Of a DNA stretch of 64,000 nucleotides, positions 41,801 through 54,424 are shown piece by piece. A program made the translations under genes and the position numbers. Source of the stretch: Prostheceraeus crozeri (lineage: Eukaryota; Platyhelminthes; Polycladida; Euryleptidae); NCBI GenBank assembly GCA_907163375.1, contig CAJQUW010012972.1, positions 62,001-126,000 on the forward strand. The letters are read 5' to 3'. The notes under the pieces are model-generated. The model was given only the letters and a program-made list of their open reading frames with translations. It ran no database searches and had not been told where the DNA came from. Each line of letters opens with the position of its first letter. Positions within the stretch are counted from its first letter, which is position 1.

Positions 41801-41999
41801 TCCGAAAATTGGATGAATCGTCGTCGAATGATCCGCGTCCAATTTGAAAACATCACGCACGTTGCCATGATACCTTCTATATATTGCTCAATAAACTGTA
41901 AAATAACTTCAACCGGCTAAATAGAGTTTCAGTAATCTATAACCTAGAGTGGACTTGCGAAAAGCAGCCGATTATCAAAATGAAGTGATGCAAATGCGC

Positions 42000-42960
42000 T
42001 AAAAATTATTTGAAAATGTGTATATAGCATGAAGAACGTCCACTTACTTAATTAAATAATTATTAACTAAAACTTAATCCATCAAACAGAATGCAAATTC
42101 AGGTATGCGATTTGATGTCATAATTTTACGCATGTCGACCCCTTCCAGAAAGGCCCTATCATCACATGTCTAGTAAATTTAGAAACTGAAAATTTTGAAT
42201 ACTTCAGCTTTCACTACCTTTCTACTAGGGTCAAAAAATCTTAACGAAATGAAACAATAGATTAAAATCAACAACTGAAAACTCCACGCAGCAGTTGAAG
42301 ATGCGCAGGTTCGTGCAACTGTAAATCTGTGCAGCTTTGGAAACGCTGGGTACCCCTAACCCATTTATGTTTATTGCCTTGTTTACAGTTTCTCAGAAAT
42401 CATAAAAATTGTTTTGGGAAATCAGGAAAATTTACATCCCTGCATAAGCATCAGCCAAGTTCTTTTACACGGTAATGTACTTGCTTTGGCTTCTTCCGTA
42501 GCACCCAAAAAAGTGTTTGCAGAACCATTCAAAACCAGTAATCATTTAGTCACGCCTTATCCAACTCAGTTTTGTGCTCACCCGACTGCCGGAACGGTAT
42601 CAAACGTCGATTAGCTCGCCTATCTTTACAACAGGACCATGAACAGAATTCTCAACCACCTCATCCCTCTCAAGACTTCTAGCAGTCCCAAACGGTCGTC
42701 GAAGATTTAGTTAGACAACGTGTGTTGTCAGTCTAAGTGTTCTTGTTCAAAGACTGGAACGCTATGTCAAAGGCTACTCCTCGCCTGCTCTTGAGTAAGT
42801 GCTCTTGTAGAATGGAAACTTCCATTTTCACAATTCTCTCCTCAGATGCAGGAGATCAACTTCTTGGCAGTCACGATTCAGTACCAACCAAACTCCACAC
42901 ACTCTCAATAGGTTGCCCCCCCCACACCCTCAACTCACTAATGGGTTGCTAGTTGCAGTC
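42000..42960. other. No gene recognised
   Basis: AT-rich then mixed sequence; 42400-42960 may belong to the LINE fragment that follows but shows no clear motif. Confidence 0.4.
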
Positions 42961-42969
42961 GAACTTCTG

Positions 42970-43325
42970 AACATCAAAAGTCTCAGCTGATGAGTATCTA
43001 CAATTCTTCGTCTCGAAAATCGTCTCTGCTCGTTTATGCACCAAGCTTGTCGATATTCCCAAGTTTCGCCCAGTTAGCGCCGATTGTATTCTCTACAAAT
43101 TCCTCTGCCCACGTTATGATTTCGCTCTTACTCCAGCCTGACAAGTTCTCGAAGTGCGATCCGATACCAACCTCTCTTCGCAAGACTTTTAAAAGTTTGT
43201 CCCCATTCCTTGCTGCCCTTTTCAATCGGTCCCTCAGTAAGAGATTAATTTCCGCGATTTGTTTACAACTCACCAATAATCAAGAAATACTAACATTAAG
43301 CATGCATCCTCATATCAACCGATCT
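42970..43325 (+). pseudogene. LINE RT N-terminal fragment (CR1-like)
   Basis: An open stretch carries a PDKFSKCDPIPTSLRKTF, then LSPFLAALFNRSLS block. This is the segment between endonuclease and RT motif 1 in CR1/L2-type LINEs (DPIPT..L...........NLSL). Nothing follows it, so it is a short relic. Confidence 0.65.
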
Positions 43326-43344
43326 CGAACCTGGTAATATCTAT

Positions 43345-44110
43345 GCTAAAGCTGGATTAATTAATCAAAATCTCAATCAACTAACTTTTCGAGGCTTATC
43401 AAGGTTTTGAAAAATTAATCAATCATTAATCATAATCAAAATCACGTTAATTAATCAACAAATTTGATCTTAATCATCCGAACATCAGTTGAGATAGAAC
43501 ACGGCTACTGATGGCAGAGTGACAGTTAGAATACGCAAGGACGGAAAGTACACATAGTCGCAGAGAGTGCCAATCCTTGATGCACGGTCATGAACATGCG
43601 TTCGCACCTCGTCATAGAAAATCTTCACTGCGATATCATCCCTCAGATGCTTTCTCTTCACGTGTACTTTAGATTATTAAGGCATACTCAATGGACTACT
43701 GGGTTCAATAATTTTGTCCATTTGTGCGGTATGATGGTACCGAACAAAATCGAATTATTACAGTAATACTAATTTGACAAGCTTATTAATTGAACAAGGA
43801 GATAAGTTTAAATAAAGACTGCTATCACTGAACAGTATTAAACATTTTTATCACGATTCAAATTATTACTTAAACGTACTATAATTATCACTAATCCGAC
43901 AAAGGGTCTGAAAGCCGTAATCAGCATCACATTCAACCTACCCAGCCTTGATGATAAAGCGTCTGACCACATTAATCATACAAATCACAATTTCGAACAT
44001 CTTAATCAATCATAATCATGATCAAATATTTGAACACTTCAATCATAATCTCAATCACAATCAATTTTTTTGAATATTGACTGATCGTTCCACCTCTAGT
44101 CTATGCTACT
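43345..44110. repeat. ATTAATCA-rich segment, possible MITE
   Basis: Both ends are rich in AATCAATCATAATCA words in the same orientation (43355-43470 and 43970-44075), separated by ordinary sequence. Boundaries and target duplication are not evident. Confidence 0.4.
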
Positions 44111-44127
44111 ATTATCGTGTGTCCCAG

Positions 44128-44336
44128 CTAGTGCTGTTTTCGAAATGCACCAATTTAATTTTCGAAATCGAAATTTCATCAAAATTTCGATTTCGAAAAA
44201 TCATTCTTTAATTTTTATAATTTCAATTTCGATTTGGAAAACGTTTTTATAATTTTTATGATTTCGATTTCGAAAACGTTTTTATAATTTCGATTTCGAT
44301 TTCAAAAATGAAATCTAGTTGCGAAAACAGCACTAG
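44128..44336. mobile_element. 209-bp MITE with CTAGTGCTGTTTTCG termini
   Basis: Perfect 15-bp inverted ends (44128-44142 and 44322-44336). The interior is made of ATTTCGATTTCGAAA-type inverted words. The flanks share CCAGC, but a full target duplication is unclear. Confidence 0.8.
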
Positions 44337-44602
44337 CCAGCTACATCGGCCATTTGTGAGTACAAGTTCCTTTCTGAAACTCATCACGTCTGCTCAAACA
44401 TCATCTACGCTCTTCCACAGAAATGGCTGTCTTAAAAGTTATGAAGATGATGTGACACAATGATAAAATACACCCTTCCTTGAGCTTACTTGCTTCCGCC
44501 TTGTATCGATCACGATAGATAATCAAAACGTTTACATATCTCAGCCGGACTACGAAACTAGGTCATTTCTTGATATGATTCCTTCCTAATGAACCGCCGC
44601 AG

Positions 44603-47465
44603 CAGTGGTCGGGCCAGCTCAGAGGAAGAAATTTACGCAAGAGGGTAAAATTTACGCAGTTCGTGGTTAAAATTTGATTAATGGTAGTACTTTCAAAAGA
44701 GCTATACGCGATCAGCCAGTAATATTTCCCGTAATACACCAAACTACATAACTAACATTTTCACGTGGTCCAAAATGTACTGGTTTATCGTCAGTTTAAG
44801 GATTTTGAATGCTTGATACACTAACGTGAAAAGAAAATTCATCGTAGGTCAACCTAAAGTCACTATATCTAAAATGAAGGAGTAGGCCCTACTGTAATTA
44901 TATTTTATTTCAAAAGTGTAAATTATTTTAAAATATCTTAGTATTGTGCATGAAAAAGGAATCAAAAAAACAAATTTTCATTGTGATATAATAGTGTTGT
45001 TGTTGAAAAATAGAGTACTCTATGACTAAATTGACGCTATTCAGACTTATATCCGGCGATAAAAACTATCGAAGACATAAATTTACAAAGACAAATGTTA
45101 AAAAAGGCGTTGCATTACACGAGAAAGAGTATCTAGCAACATCCTGTGTGGTTTTTCGAAATTGAAATTGGGCAATTCTACATAGTAACAATAAGAAGAA
45201 TTTTAGCTGATGTTAAGAGCTGTTTCAGATGATTCGCTCAGACACAGAAAGTAATGAAGGTTTCTTAGAAATATGACGAACAAATATAATCAAAACTGAG
45301 ATCTACAGTGAAACTTTAGAGTGCAAAAGTCTGTATCGCGAGAAGTATACGTATCATGGATTATTTTACTTTTTGACAAAGATGTAGATAATCATCATTC
45401 TCGCGTGTGCGCGAACATTCCATTTTTACATGATCAAATGCAGCGAATATCTGATATTACGTCTTGCCATTTGACTAAGTCATCAATACTTAAGAAAAAA
45501 TGACAGATTATAATAAAGGTATGATTCTAGCATCAATAGCGATCATTATCAGTGAAAAATGAAGAAATGTAAAATTAAAATGAGGATATGTAATCTCTCT
45601 TTAAAAGAATTTCTTGATGAATAGCGCTCTTGCTATCCTTATCAACCATAAGGCTTAGCTTGATAGTAAGTTTGGCACGCGTGAGCAAAGGAAGACTCCA
45701 TGGTTGAAAATATCTGAGGTTCTCTAACAAACCAAACTCTGATTGTTTGACAAGGATTCTCATCAAAAATTTCATCCAAAACTCAGGATGATCTTAACTT
45801 GAATGCTGTTGAAATTTATGCGAAGATGCCCGCTTTATAAAGTTTCGTCTCAACAAAACAAATATATTATGATCGAGTCATTTACACTTGATCGAAAATC
45901 TAGACATTCTTGCCAATTGAATATGCAACTGACTCTTGCACACACACGTATACTTGTAGAATCCTGAAAATCAAACATGGGAACTATTCGAAATTTAAAG
46001 CTGCTTAAATTCCTGATTAAGCATATCTCATATCTCAAGTGTTCGGTTATTAAATGTACTTAAGGAATCAAAAGGATGTAGATTCTTTTTCATTGTCATT
46101 TTATACACTATTTTTCTCTCTAACTTCGCTTGTTTTTCGATTATTTTCATCTTCCAGATTGTTCTTCTTCCCCAATCGCCGCAGTCTCTCTTAAGTTACG
46201 AGCTTCCTGCTCCATTTCTTCAGCCTTCCTTTTCCTTGCAGTAGCTTCCTTTTGCTTTTCTTCGACACTCGCCAAATCAAACTCCTATTTCTTCAATTTC
46301 GCACTTTGCTATCGCTCCTTCTCTAGCTCGTCTTCTATTTTCTTTCTGGTCAGTTCTCTCTTCGCCTCAGCTATTTTATTTTTACTTAATTCTCCTCTCT
46401 TTGTACGCACTCTTTGCATTTTGTGACGTTTGTTGCAATTCGTCAGAAAGTGGTACTTCAAAACATGCCTTATTCCGCGAATTCAAGTATGATTTCGTAA
46501 ACGTGAGTGCTCGCACTCATTGTTGATCTAGACTGGTTCGTCTTTTCGTCACTGTATCCGACAGCATGCTGAAGAGTATTTCGACATCTGAATTCCCGTG
46601 AGGAATGATCAAACAATGGCGAACTAATCGCTTCAAGATAGGAACGTTTAGTTAGCTGATGACCATCTGCTAAAAACAAGTACAGTCTCGTCGGGTAACA
46701 CCTCGACCTGAAGCTTGATATTCTGCAATTCACATCTTACTGCTGTTAGATCAGCATCCTGAAAGACATTTGAAAGCTCCTTCGCCACGTTGATCGTCCA
46801 CGTTTCATAGTAAATGTAGGTAAGGTTTTCGGGTAAAGAAACCTCAGATTTTGCAGTAACTTATTTGTAAACGGTTAGTAGTGCACCAGTTGCTGTGTAC
46901 AGGAGATGCAAAAGGCTGGTACTTGTTCATAAAACCTTTGCTGCTCGTTGAGATCAGTTACTAATTTGGAAATCCTTTCACCAATAATGATTTTACGATC
47001 CGGCAGAATAACATCCGTATTGGAACTTTTCCATGGCTCTTTGGTGTCAATGTGATCTTCTTCCTAATACATCAAGAGCCATTTGATGAGAAGATTTCAT
47101 ATAGTTTGCCATAAGTCATGTCTGAGGCAACCATCACGTTGGAACCTTTTCAAATTCCCTCAGAGGTTTTAAAGCGGTGGCAAATAATTCTAATATGCAT
47201 TCAGTAAGAGGATCTGAAAGTGCCTCTTGAATTCTTCCGATTCGATCCTTCGAAAACGACGTGTTTGACTTCGACACAGCTACAACAAAAAATGCTTCAA
47301 TGCTTCCAGTTGTTCTAATAGTAGTTCGATAACCTCCAAACACTGCAACCATCGTATATTTATAAGGCGCAAGAATTTGTGCTGCTCCACGTTCATAAGA
47401 TCGGCGCTGTGTTTATATTCCGAATCAAAGTTATGATACAAAAATCATAACGAGACCGACCACTG
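44603..47465 (-). mobile_element. hAT transposon copy A with decayed transposase
   Basis: The ends are CAGTGGTCGG...CCGACCACTG with an exact 8-bp duplication CGCCGCAG (44595-44602 and 47466-47473). On the minus strand broken frames include ALSDPLTECILELFATALKP and, near 46600, IIPHGNSDVEILFSMLSD, the hAT C-terminal dimerisation block. Stops and frame changes are frequent. It lies in the NOMO intron, 0.7 kb from the big exon. A homologous copy lies at 54.4-62.9 kb. Confidence 0.88.
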
Positions 47466-47473
47466 CGCCGCAG

Positions 47474-48141
47474 ATCAGTTTTTCAAGCCTTAATATCATT
47501 TTTTCCAGTTACTCTTGGTGCACCTCAAGATGGTGCTCAGCCCATACTTCCCTCCCTATATATCGCCCCAATGGCGCCACGTCTATTGGTCGGTTTGTTT
47601 GCATCCCCTTCATGTTGCCACAGGCGTAAATGAAGTCCCAGCACGAATCATCACCTAAGGGATTGGGATATTATAAGAAAGAAAATAGCTGCACTTACTC
47701 TGCCAAAATATGATAAATTGAAGAAATTTCGAAGATAGGAGAAGTGAAAAGAAGTCTATCATTTAATAATCGAGGCATGTCTCTCACTCTGCATCATATA
47801 ACGAGACATTTCCAAAAAACTAGAAATGTGCAGAAGACAGCGTCGACCTTTTTTGAATATCGATTGAGACAAATCTGATGAAGTATCAAGTCTCTCCCTG
47901 CCTTCGAATGTACGTTTTCTTGTCAACAGGCAGTTACGCGGTTTTTCAATTAATTATTGGATTATAATTATGCATGAACAAGATCACCACTGCGGTAATT
48001 ACTGCTCTTAGTTTTGTCAAAACCATTTAAAACTAACAATATACTATGCTTCATTCTGTGCTTCTTAAGTGAGACCTAATTTAAATCCTATCATTTCATT
48101 TACTGAATCGAATTAGATATGATAAACAGCACTGCACTTAC
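47474..48141. other. Intron sequence next to NOMO exon; nothing else seen
   Basis: No repeat or domain recognised. Confidence 0.5.
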
Positions 48142-50619
48142 CTTGCAAAGCCATGTTTGTTTTTTGGTCTTGAACATTAACCTCCACTTCGGCAAGCTTG
48201 ACAGAGATAAAACGATGAACATCACCTTGAACATCCTTTTTGACAAACTTGAATCCTGATTTCTCCAATTCGGTAATAAATGACGCATCTTTAGACAGAG
48301 GACCGACCTTGAATTTACCTGACTCATCGGTTTTCGTCTTGAATAGGGTATGGCTTGTCTTCCTATCCTTGACAACAACCGTAACATCTGAGACCACAGG
48401 GGAAAGAACCCCAATTACGTGTTTACCTTTAAGCACGGTGAATGATGCAGCAATGGGTTTACATTCATTCCCTGTAAGTGTTAGCATTGCCTTATTTGGA
48501 GTGAAAAGACCGGAAGACGAAGATGGCTCAACAATGATAGTGTCTCCAACCTTATACCAAAACGAAGCATCTGATACTTTTTTCGTCTCGTCAACGTATG
48601 AAGGGCGAATCAGAAGTTCTGATGAGTCGAAATCCGACTTTACTTTGACAACTATGTCATCAATAGGACTTTCCAACTCAAAGCGAACTGTTGCTTGATG
48701 TTCATTAGCTATTACGTTGATCCCAGATTCTACACTATTAGTATTATATTTAAATTTCGACTGTTCCAAGCGGTTACACGATTGAAAATGAAGCTCGTAT
48801 TCACCGGGTAGTGCGACGCAAACGTAGTTGATTCCTCGATTCAACTTGATTAACTCTGATTTCGTAGAAGTTTCCAAATGAGTATGCTGAAGCTGCACTG
48901 AGTGAGATGACGTCACGTACATCTTAAAACCGGTTTGCGAAAACTGTAAATTATCTATGTTTTTATCAATGATTTCAATTTTCTTCTGTGTCTCTTTCCA
49001 GCATCTGTCGCCATCTCCGATTGTGACAATATATTTACCAGGAATAATATCGAAGAATTGAAATTGACTCACATGTGAATCATCAGTGATTCTCACGGAT
49101 TTCGTGCCTGAATCTGACACATGAACGAGCTTAACGTCCATCTCCTTGCACTTCACGATGCACACGATGCGACCATAAATCATGGCGCGAAATTGGGAGA
49201 ACTTTAAATTGGTTATTGGTGTTGTTTGAACGACTATTTCTTTTTCTAAAGGCGCTAACTTGATTCCTATTTCTAACTCTGTATCTGTAACAATTGGCTT
49301 CACTGTATATTTTCCAGGCGACAGGTATACACAGAATTCTCCATTTTGTCGTGAAGTAACTTCCTCGATAATTTCCGATTTCTTTGATACAATTAGTTTT
49401 CTGACTCCTTGAACACTCGCTGGTTGATCTACCACCACTCTACCACAAACAGCTACTTTCTGCGGAATTATTGAAGGAAGCTCAGGCGACGTAGGGCTAA
49501 CAATAATTTCCTTGGGTTGAAAATAGTAATGCTGCAATTTTGTCGATAGGATATATTTGCCAGCTAGCATGCCCTCAAGATGAAACACACCGTTATCGGA
49601 AGTCGAGCTCATGAATTTATCGTTAACAAATATTTTCGCTCCTGACAATGGATTTCCACCTTCACTAAGTAAAACTTTACCACTAACGGAGAATCCCGCA
49701 ACTTGAAATACATCTCCTAATTCAAGATGCTCATGCGATACTTTAACAGCAAATTCAGTTGGTATGATGTCAAAAACTATTTTTTCACCTTTATAAAAAG
49801 GAATGATTACATAACTTCCACCGGGAAGAGGAGAAAATTTGAATTTTCCATCTTCACCGGATTCAACAAAGCAAACGAAATTTCTATCCATCATTTGAGG
49901 AATTGTTTCTTTGGTATGATGATGACAATTGTCCAAAGTACTCGCTTCCAGTTTGTCTGTTGAAATGAGAAAAAATTTCACTCCTTTGATTGGCTCACCA
50001 TCAGATGATACTTTGCCTTCGACGTTATAACCCTTAACTATCATATTGCCTTGGAAAACTATATTTGTTGCATTGACTGTGACGCGTACTTGATTAGATT
50101 CGAATATGTACGATTTGTGTTCTGCAATTATTATATATTCACCTGGCAAAACATGTCCGAATGCAAAGTGTCCACCAGCGATTGTTATATTTGTACTCAA
50201 AAGGCTTCGGTCAGAGCCTAGCAGCTTTAAAGCTACGCCACTGGGGCCATCAGTTAACCCTCGCGTAATTACTTGTCCAGCTACGATAAAACCTTTAAAT
50301 ACAAAGTTGTAATCCTTTGAACAAGAGTTCTGATCTGTTACCCTTATTTCATGCATGCTCGGTTCAAAAGACCAACCTGCCGGGGCTTCGAGCTTTAGTA
50401 TATAATCTCCTTTATCATAGATAGGAATAGAATATGCACCATTTGGAAACACTTCCGAAATATCACGTACATTGCTGCCACTTGACAGTAGCTTAATTTT
50501 CATTCGCTCGAACTGCAGTTTCAGCTGTGATTTAACATAACCACCACAGCCTACGGTCATTTGACAACATCCATCTTCTACCAAAAACAGCATCAAGATA
50601 ATATACAGCTTCATTGTAC
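48142..50619 (-). CDS. nomo: NOMO (nodal modulator), large 5' coding exon
   Basis: About 824 codons are open without an intron from ATG 50614. A hydrophobic signal peptide (MKLYIILMLFLV) precedes VGCGGYVKS, the start of the NOMO luminal region. Beta-sandwich repeats follow, with landmarks YDKGDYILKLEAP.GWSFEP, VLPGEY, DGEPIKGVKF, PGKYTV and CW at the 'DRCWKE' site. NOMO is an ER membrane protein with a large luminal domain. It forms a complex with nicalin and TMEM147 at the translocon. The exon ends in phase 1 at 48142 before GTAAGT. Just before the ATG is an acceptor (TTTTCTTGCAG, AG at 50621-50620), so the first exon is untranslated or a spliced leader is added. Intact. Confidence 0.93.
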
Positions 50620-50632
50620 CTGCAAGAAAATC
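50620..50632 (-). other. Splice acceptor five bases before the NOMO start codon
   Basis: TTTTCTTGCAG|GTACA then ATG on the minus strand. It implies a 5' UTR intron or trans-splicing. Confidence 0.65.
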
Positions 50633-53600
50633 TACGATTTAGAAATTGAAAATCCATATCATTGAAGGAATAGTAATCTCAGAGCATCAACTGCATTTAT
50701 GACTGAAGACAGCACTTGCAACCAAAGATGCTCCCTCAAACATCTTGTAACTTGTAAATAAAACAATTAAATAGGTTATCAAGTTGCATCATCTGATGAA
50801 ATATAGGAACAGACTTGAATAGCTGCCATTTCATACAATATCAGGAATAGGCCTAATCAGCAGGCCTAGTTCACATCTCTCAACTTCGACACAACTTACT
50901 ATTTAAAGTTGCAACCACACCCGGGAAAATTTGAGATATGCAATTAGCATGCTAGTGAAATCTAGACGGACATTAATTAACACAACTACTAAAAATCCTG
51001 GAACTGAATCAAATCTGGCATTCAGCAGACTTTCAACAAATGAAATACAGGATATCTACTAGCAATTCGAGGTGGTGCTAGAGCACTGCAGAGCAATCCT
51101 CCAAGCAAAATCGAACACAATTTTTTGAAAAAATTGTGTTTAGATAAACTAAAATACCTTTTCATGAAACAAAACGCAAGCTTATTGACAGCCTTCTCGA
51201 AACTCTAGGGTAAGATTTATTCTATAACTTTACCAAGAGAAGGCTTAAAATATCAAGGGCGTTTTCGAGTACTACTGGAAATTACCTAGGTAGAGATTCG
51301 TGTATAAAGAGTGACTTATTAAATTTTGGATGGTACCCTTATAAACTTATTATATGTACTTCACCTAACTGACCCCTACAAGTAGGCTACATGCTGGGAA
51401 GACAAAAAGCGATGGAAGTGTGGGTTCAATCAAGAAAACATGTTGAAGTATCAACAAAGCGACATGCTTTAAAGTTCATCTGTGACAGCGATACAAAACA
51501 CAACGATAGGGGTATCAGTTCGAAGAAAACATCGAGTCTATGATTTTCTTCGAAATTATAATTGTTCGTGTTTGATCCAAGTGCAACCTGCGCCTTTTAA
51601 TTGAGTTGGCTTAATTTTTCTATGAACAGGAATAATTTGCTTACATTCGTATGACTGATTTATGAATCAGAGGGATCAACAACATCAATTGTTCATATCA
51701 AACTTAATCAATTATTGACATGACATATTGATAGTGATACCTAAAATATTTGTTCACGCCTGCCTCTACTCTTTGGGAATTCTTCACTTTTTAAATTCAA
51801 TTTACGTAAGTGAATAATGGAAATAATTAGTAGCTAAATTACAAATGTAAAATTACATGAAATTCAGTCAGCCGTTGTCGTGTCATACCTATGTGTCTTA
51901 CCAACCAAGCCTCCATTTGCACATGAAAAGTCTGAACTATTTTATTCAGGTGTGATTTAATAATAGCGGTTCGCTAAATATATAACGATCTCGAATATGA
52001 TGAGTGAAATGCAGATGAAAGTTTCTCAGTACCATTTAAAAATACATAGGGGTAGCATATATATATGTGATCCTTGACTGATTATGCTTACCAATCAGTA
52101 ATGAGGCAACATCAGACCACTCAGCCGACTCGAACTAAAAAAACGAATCCTTAACTTAGGAAAGCGAAAAAAAGCGAACCCATAATTTTTACATCAAGCA
52201 ATGTAGAATGGCGCTGTAACGACATAATATGATAATAGCGTTATAACGACATACATATTACGAGTATAATGACCATCAAACTATACACTACCGCAAATAC
52301 TACGAACCTGTGCAGATTGAGAATTTTAATTGCCGGTACAAAAATGATAACTTGACGAAGTACCTCCTAGGAGGTATTTTTCTTGCTTCTTGTTCAACGA
52401 TTCGCAAGTTCACCGGACCATATTTATAGATAAACTAGCTTTTGTATTCTATCAATGATCAGACATATAACCAGAAATCGACTTCGATTGCTTCAATTAG
52501 AAAAATAATGTAGATTCCAAGATTGTTCCATAGGATAGTTGAAAAATAGTGCTGAGAAAATCAACAAAAATACTGTTGGAAAATTCAGCAAAATGAAGAT
52601 GATTTTACAATTTCTAATTTGGCTAAGGAAATTTCTCTAACTGCCATGCTTCCAAATAATAAATTAACCGAAAGCTTTTACCTACTTCATTTGAATATTC
52701 CAAAGCATATTGATATTTTCAAGTATTCATTAGACAGGGGTCTGTCAACTAAATCATATCAAGAATGCAGAATCCTTAATTAGGCTTTTAATTAGGCAAT
52801 TATTTTATACAGTGATTGAATATACACAGGTTTCATCTGATAATCACTGTAGTTTTCTTCACTACTCGTGAGCTTAATACATTAGGCCTGTGCTAATGAT
52901 ATTGCTTACCAGGATACATTTTTGTGAAAGAATATGATGTTCATAATTAAGCTATATTACTGACGCAACATTGATCTTACAGTAAGTGGACTTTGTTGAA
53001 AACATTAATTTAGATGTAAAAGCATCAACTTACATATTTACGATCAAGAAAATTGATATTGCGCAATTATGTAGGCCTATAGCGATTAGATAAATATTTC
53101 TAAAAAGGAATTTTACGACAATGGAGGGCTGGCTGCCAAAGAGAGAAAATTATGTAGTCAATGTGTCATTTGAGTGGGTTATTTACAGACCCTTTCCGTC
53201 AAGCTTTTAGCTACAAGTGGGCATATTCCAAAGATCAAAACTACCTCTAATGAGACATATATTAGTACTTTTTCAATCAAACCCTTTCACTGTAATTATC
53301 TAAATCAATAATATCTAATCATCACACAACAATAGTAATATCTAATAATAGTAATAATAGCAAATATCTAAATAATCACATCAATATTCTAAATCTAAAT
53401 TGATGAAAAGCGACGATAAATGACAATATTGGATAAATCGATAAAAATATTTCATAAAAACTATCACGATATACAGCCTACTTCAAAGGCAAATTATCAA
53501 GATCATGCTCCATGCACTTCTACTAAAACATGCAAACAAGTCCAAGCTTTGAATTGAATTGGAAACAGCCAATATTGAACCATATTGACTCTATTTTCGT

Positions 53601-53900
53601 CTCCGTTATTTTGTAATAAATAACGAAAACGAAAATAAAATCAACATCTTTCAAAATTGGATCTCTTCAATTCAATTAAAAACATGACAAATATCCAAGA
53701 CAATTTATCTAAAAAATAGTCCAAGCTTTACCATTAAAGGTTCTCATTGTCTTGGATCGTTGACACCACTTTCTAACGAGTAAAAAAACAAAGACATAAA
53801 ATATAATGAAATAAAAGACAGGTAGGCTACATAGAACGGAAATACACGCTTACAAAAGGTAATATTTACATGAATACAAAGGAGAAAAGAAGAAATGAGA
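50633..53900. other. NOMO upstream region, no gene recognised
   Basis: AT-rich. Contains only the dispersed repeat at 51611-52112. A 5' UTR exon of NOMO should lie here or beyond but cannot be placed. Confidence 0.5.
51611..52112. repeat. Dispersed 0.5-kb repeat, copy 2
   Basis: Same family and orientation as 14063-14577, with many small differences. No coding capacity. Borders are where similarity fades. Confidence 0.8.
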
Positions 53901-53902
53901 AA

Positions 53903-54410
53903 TCACACGTCTAAATCACGACCAATACAACCATTCATACATTGTGCCGTCTTTGAGCGGATGTGAATAGCTTCAACTGATTTTCGTACACCAGGATTTT
54001 TAATTAATTTAATATTCGAGTCTATGATACTCCATGACAAGTGCAACACAGCCTCCTTATTCAAAGGATCAATGTCATGACTCTGTATGTGCTTATACAC
54101 CGTAGAATTTTTGTCATGCAAATGATTCAAAAACGAGATCGCATAGTACGACAACTTTCGCCGATATAAATCTTTTGACATATTGTACATGTGACTTGAT
54201 AAATAACAAATTTCACAAAACATTTTCCTGGTGATTCAGCAAACTTACAGCAGCGACAATTAGCAGCACAAGGTGGTCTAATTCGTCTCAGTTGCAATGA
54301 TTGAGATAAGGGCGGCTTATTTCGAAAGATCAAAATTACCTTTGAGTCTAAGCATGAGCGGCGAAGAATACGTCGAGCATTGTCCACAAACCTTTCTCCC
54401 AGATAAGGAA
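53903..54410 (-). pseudogene. Penelope-like element C-terminal GIY-YIG fragment (second type)
   Basis: The first frame (54387-54127) has a Cys cluster (CAANCRCCKF) and VIYQVTCTICQKIYIGESCR, the GIY-YIG core. It ends in a stop right after a T homopolymer. The next frame (to 53903) continues with LNHLHDKNSTVYKHI and the alpha-helical tail. So one indel in a T run (about 54150) breaks it. No RT upstream. It abuts, or interrupts, hAT copy B. Confidence 0.75.
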
Positions 54411-54424
54411 GTAAGGTTTGTTAG

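Larger units (their letters stand above)
39167..41900 (-). pseudogene. Penelope-like element: RT remnant plus GIY-YIG endonuclease
   Basis: The 3' part (39574-39167) has a Cys linker and VYKITCNKCQQTYIGETQCT, an intact YIG-type GIY-YIG motif, then NRILEH. Upstream (40306-39772) are FWKRSIDDIFVI, an RT motif C with SIDD, and PISFLDTEVSF...FASNGYP, the Penelope RT tail. A CAGGG element is inserted at 40211-41286, after which weak RT similarity resumes toward about 41600. Several frame changes and stops. The 41900 edge is a guess. Confidence 0.7.
20418..48141 (-). other. 27.7-kb NOMO intron packed with transposons
   Basis: The donor is at 48141-48140 (CAAG|GTAAGT) and the acceptor at 20419-20418 (TTTTTAG). 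Between them lie BEL/Pao, hAT, Polinton, RTE, Penelope-like, MITE and hAT copies, each annotated separately. Confidence 0.8.
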
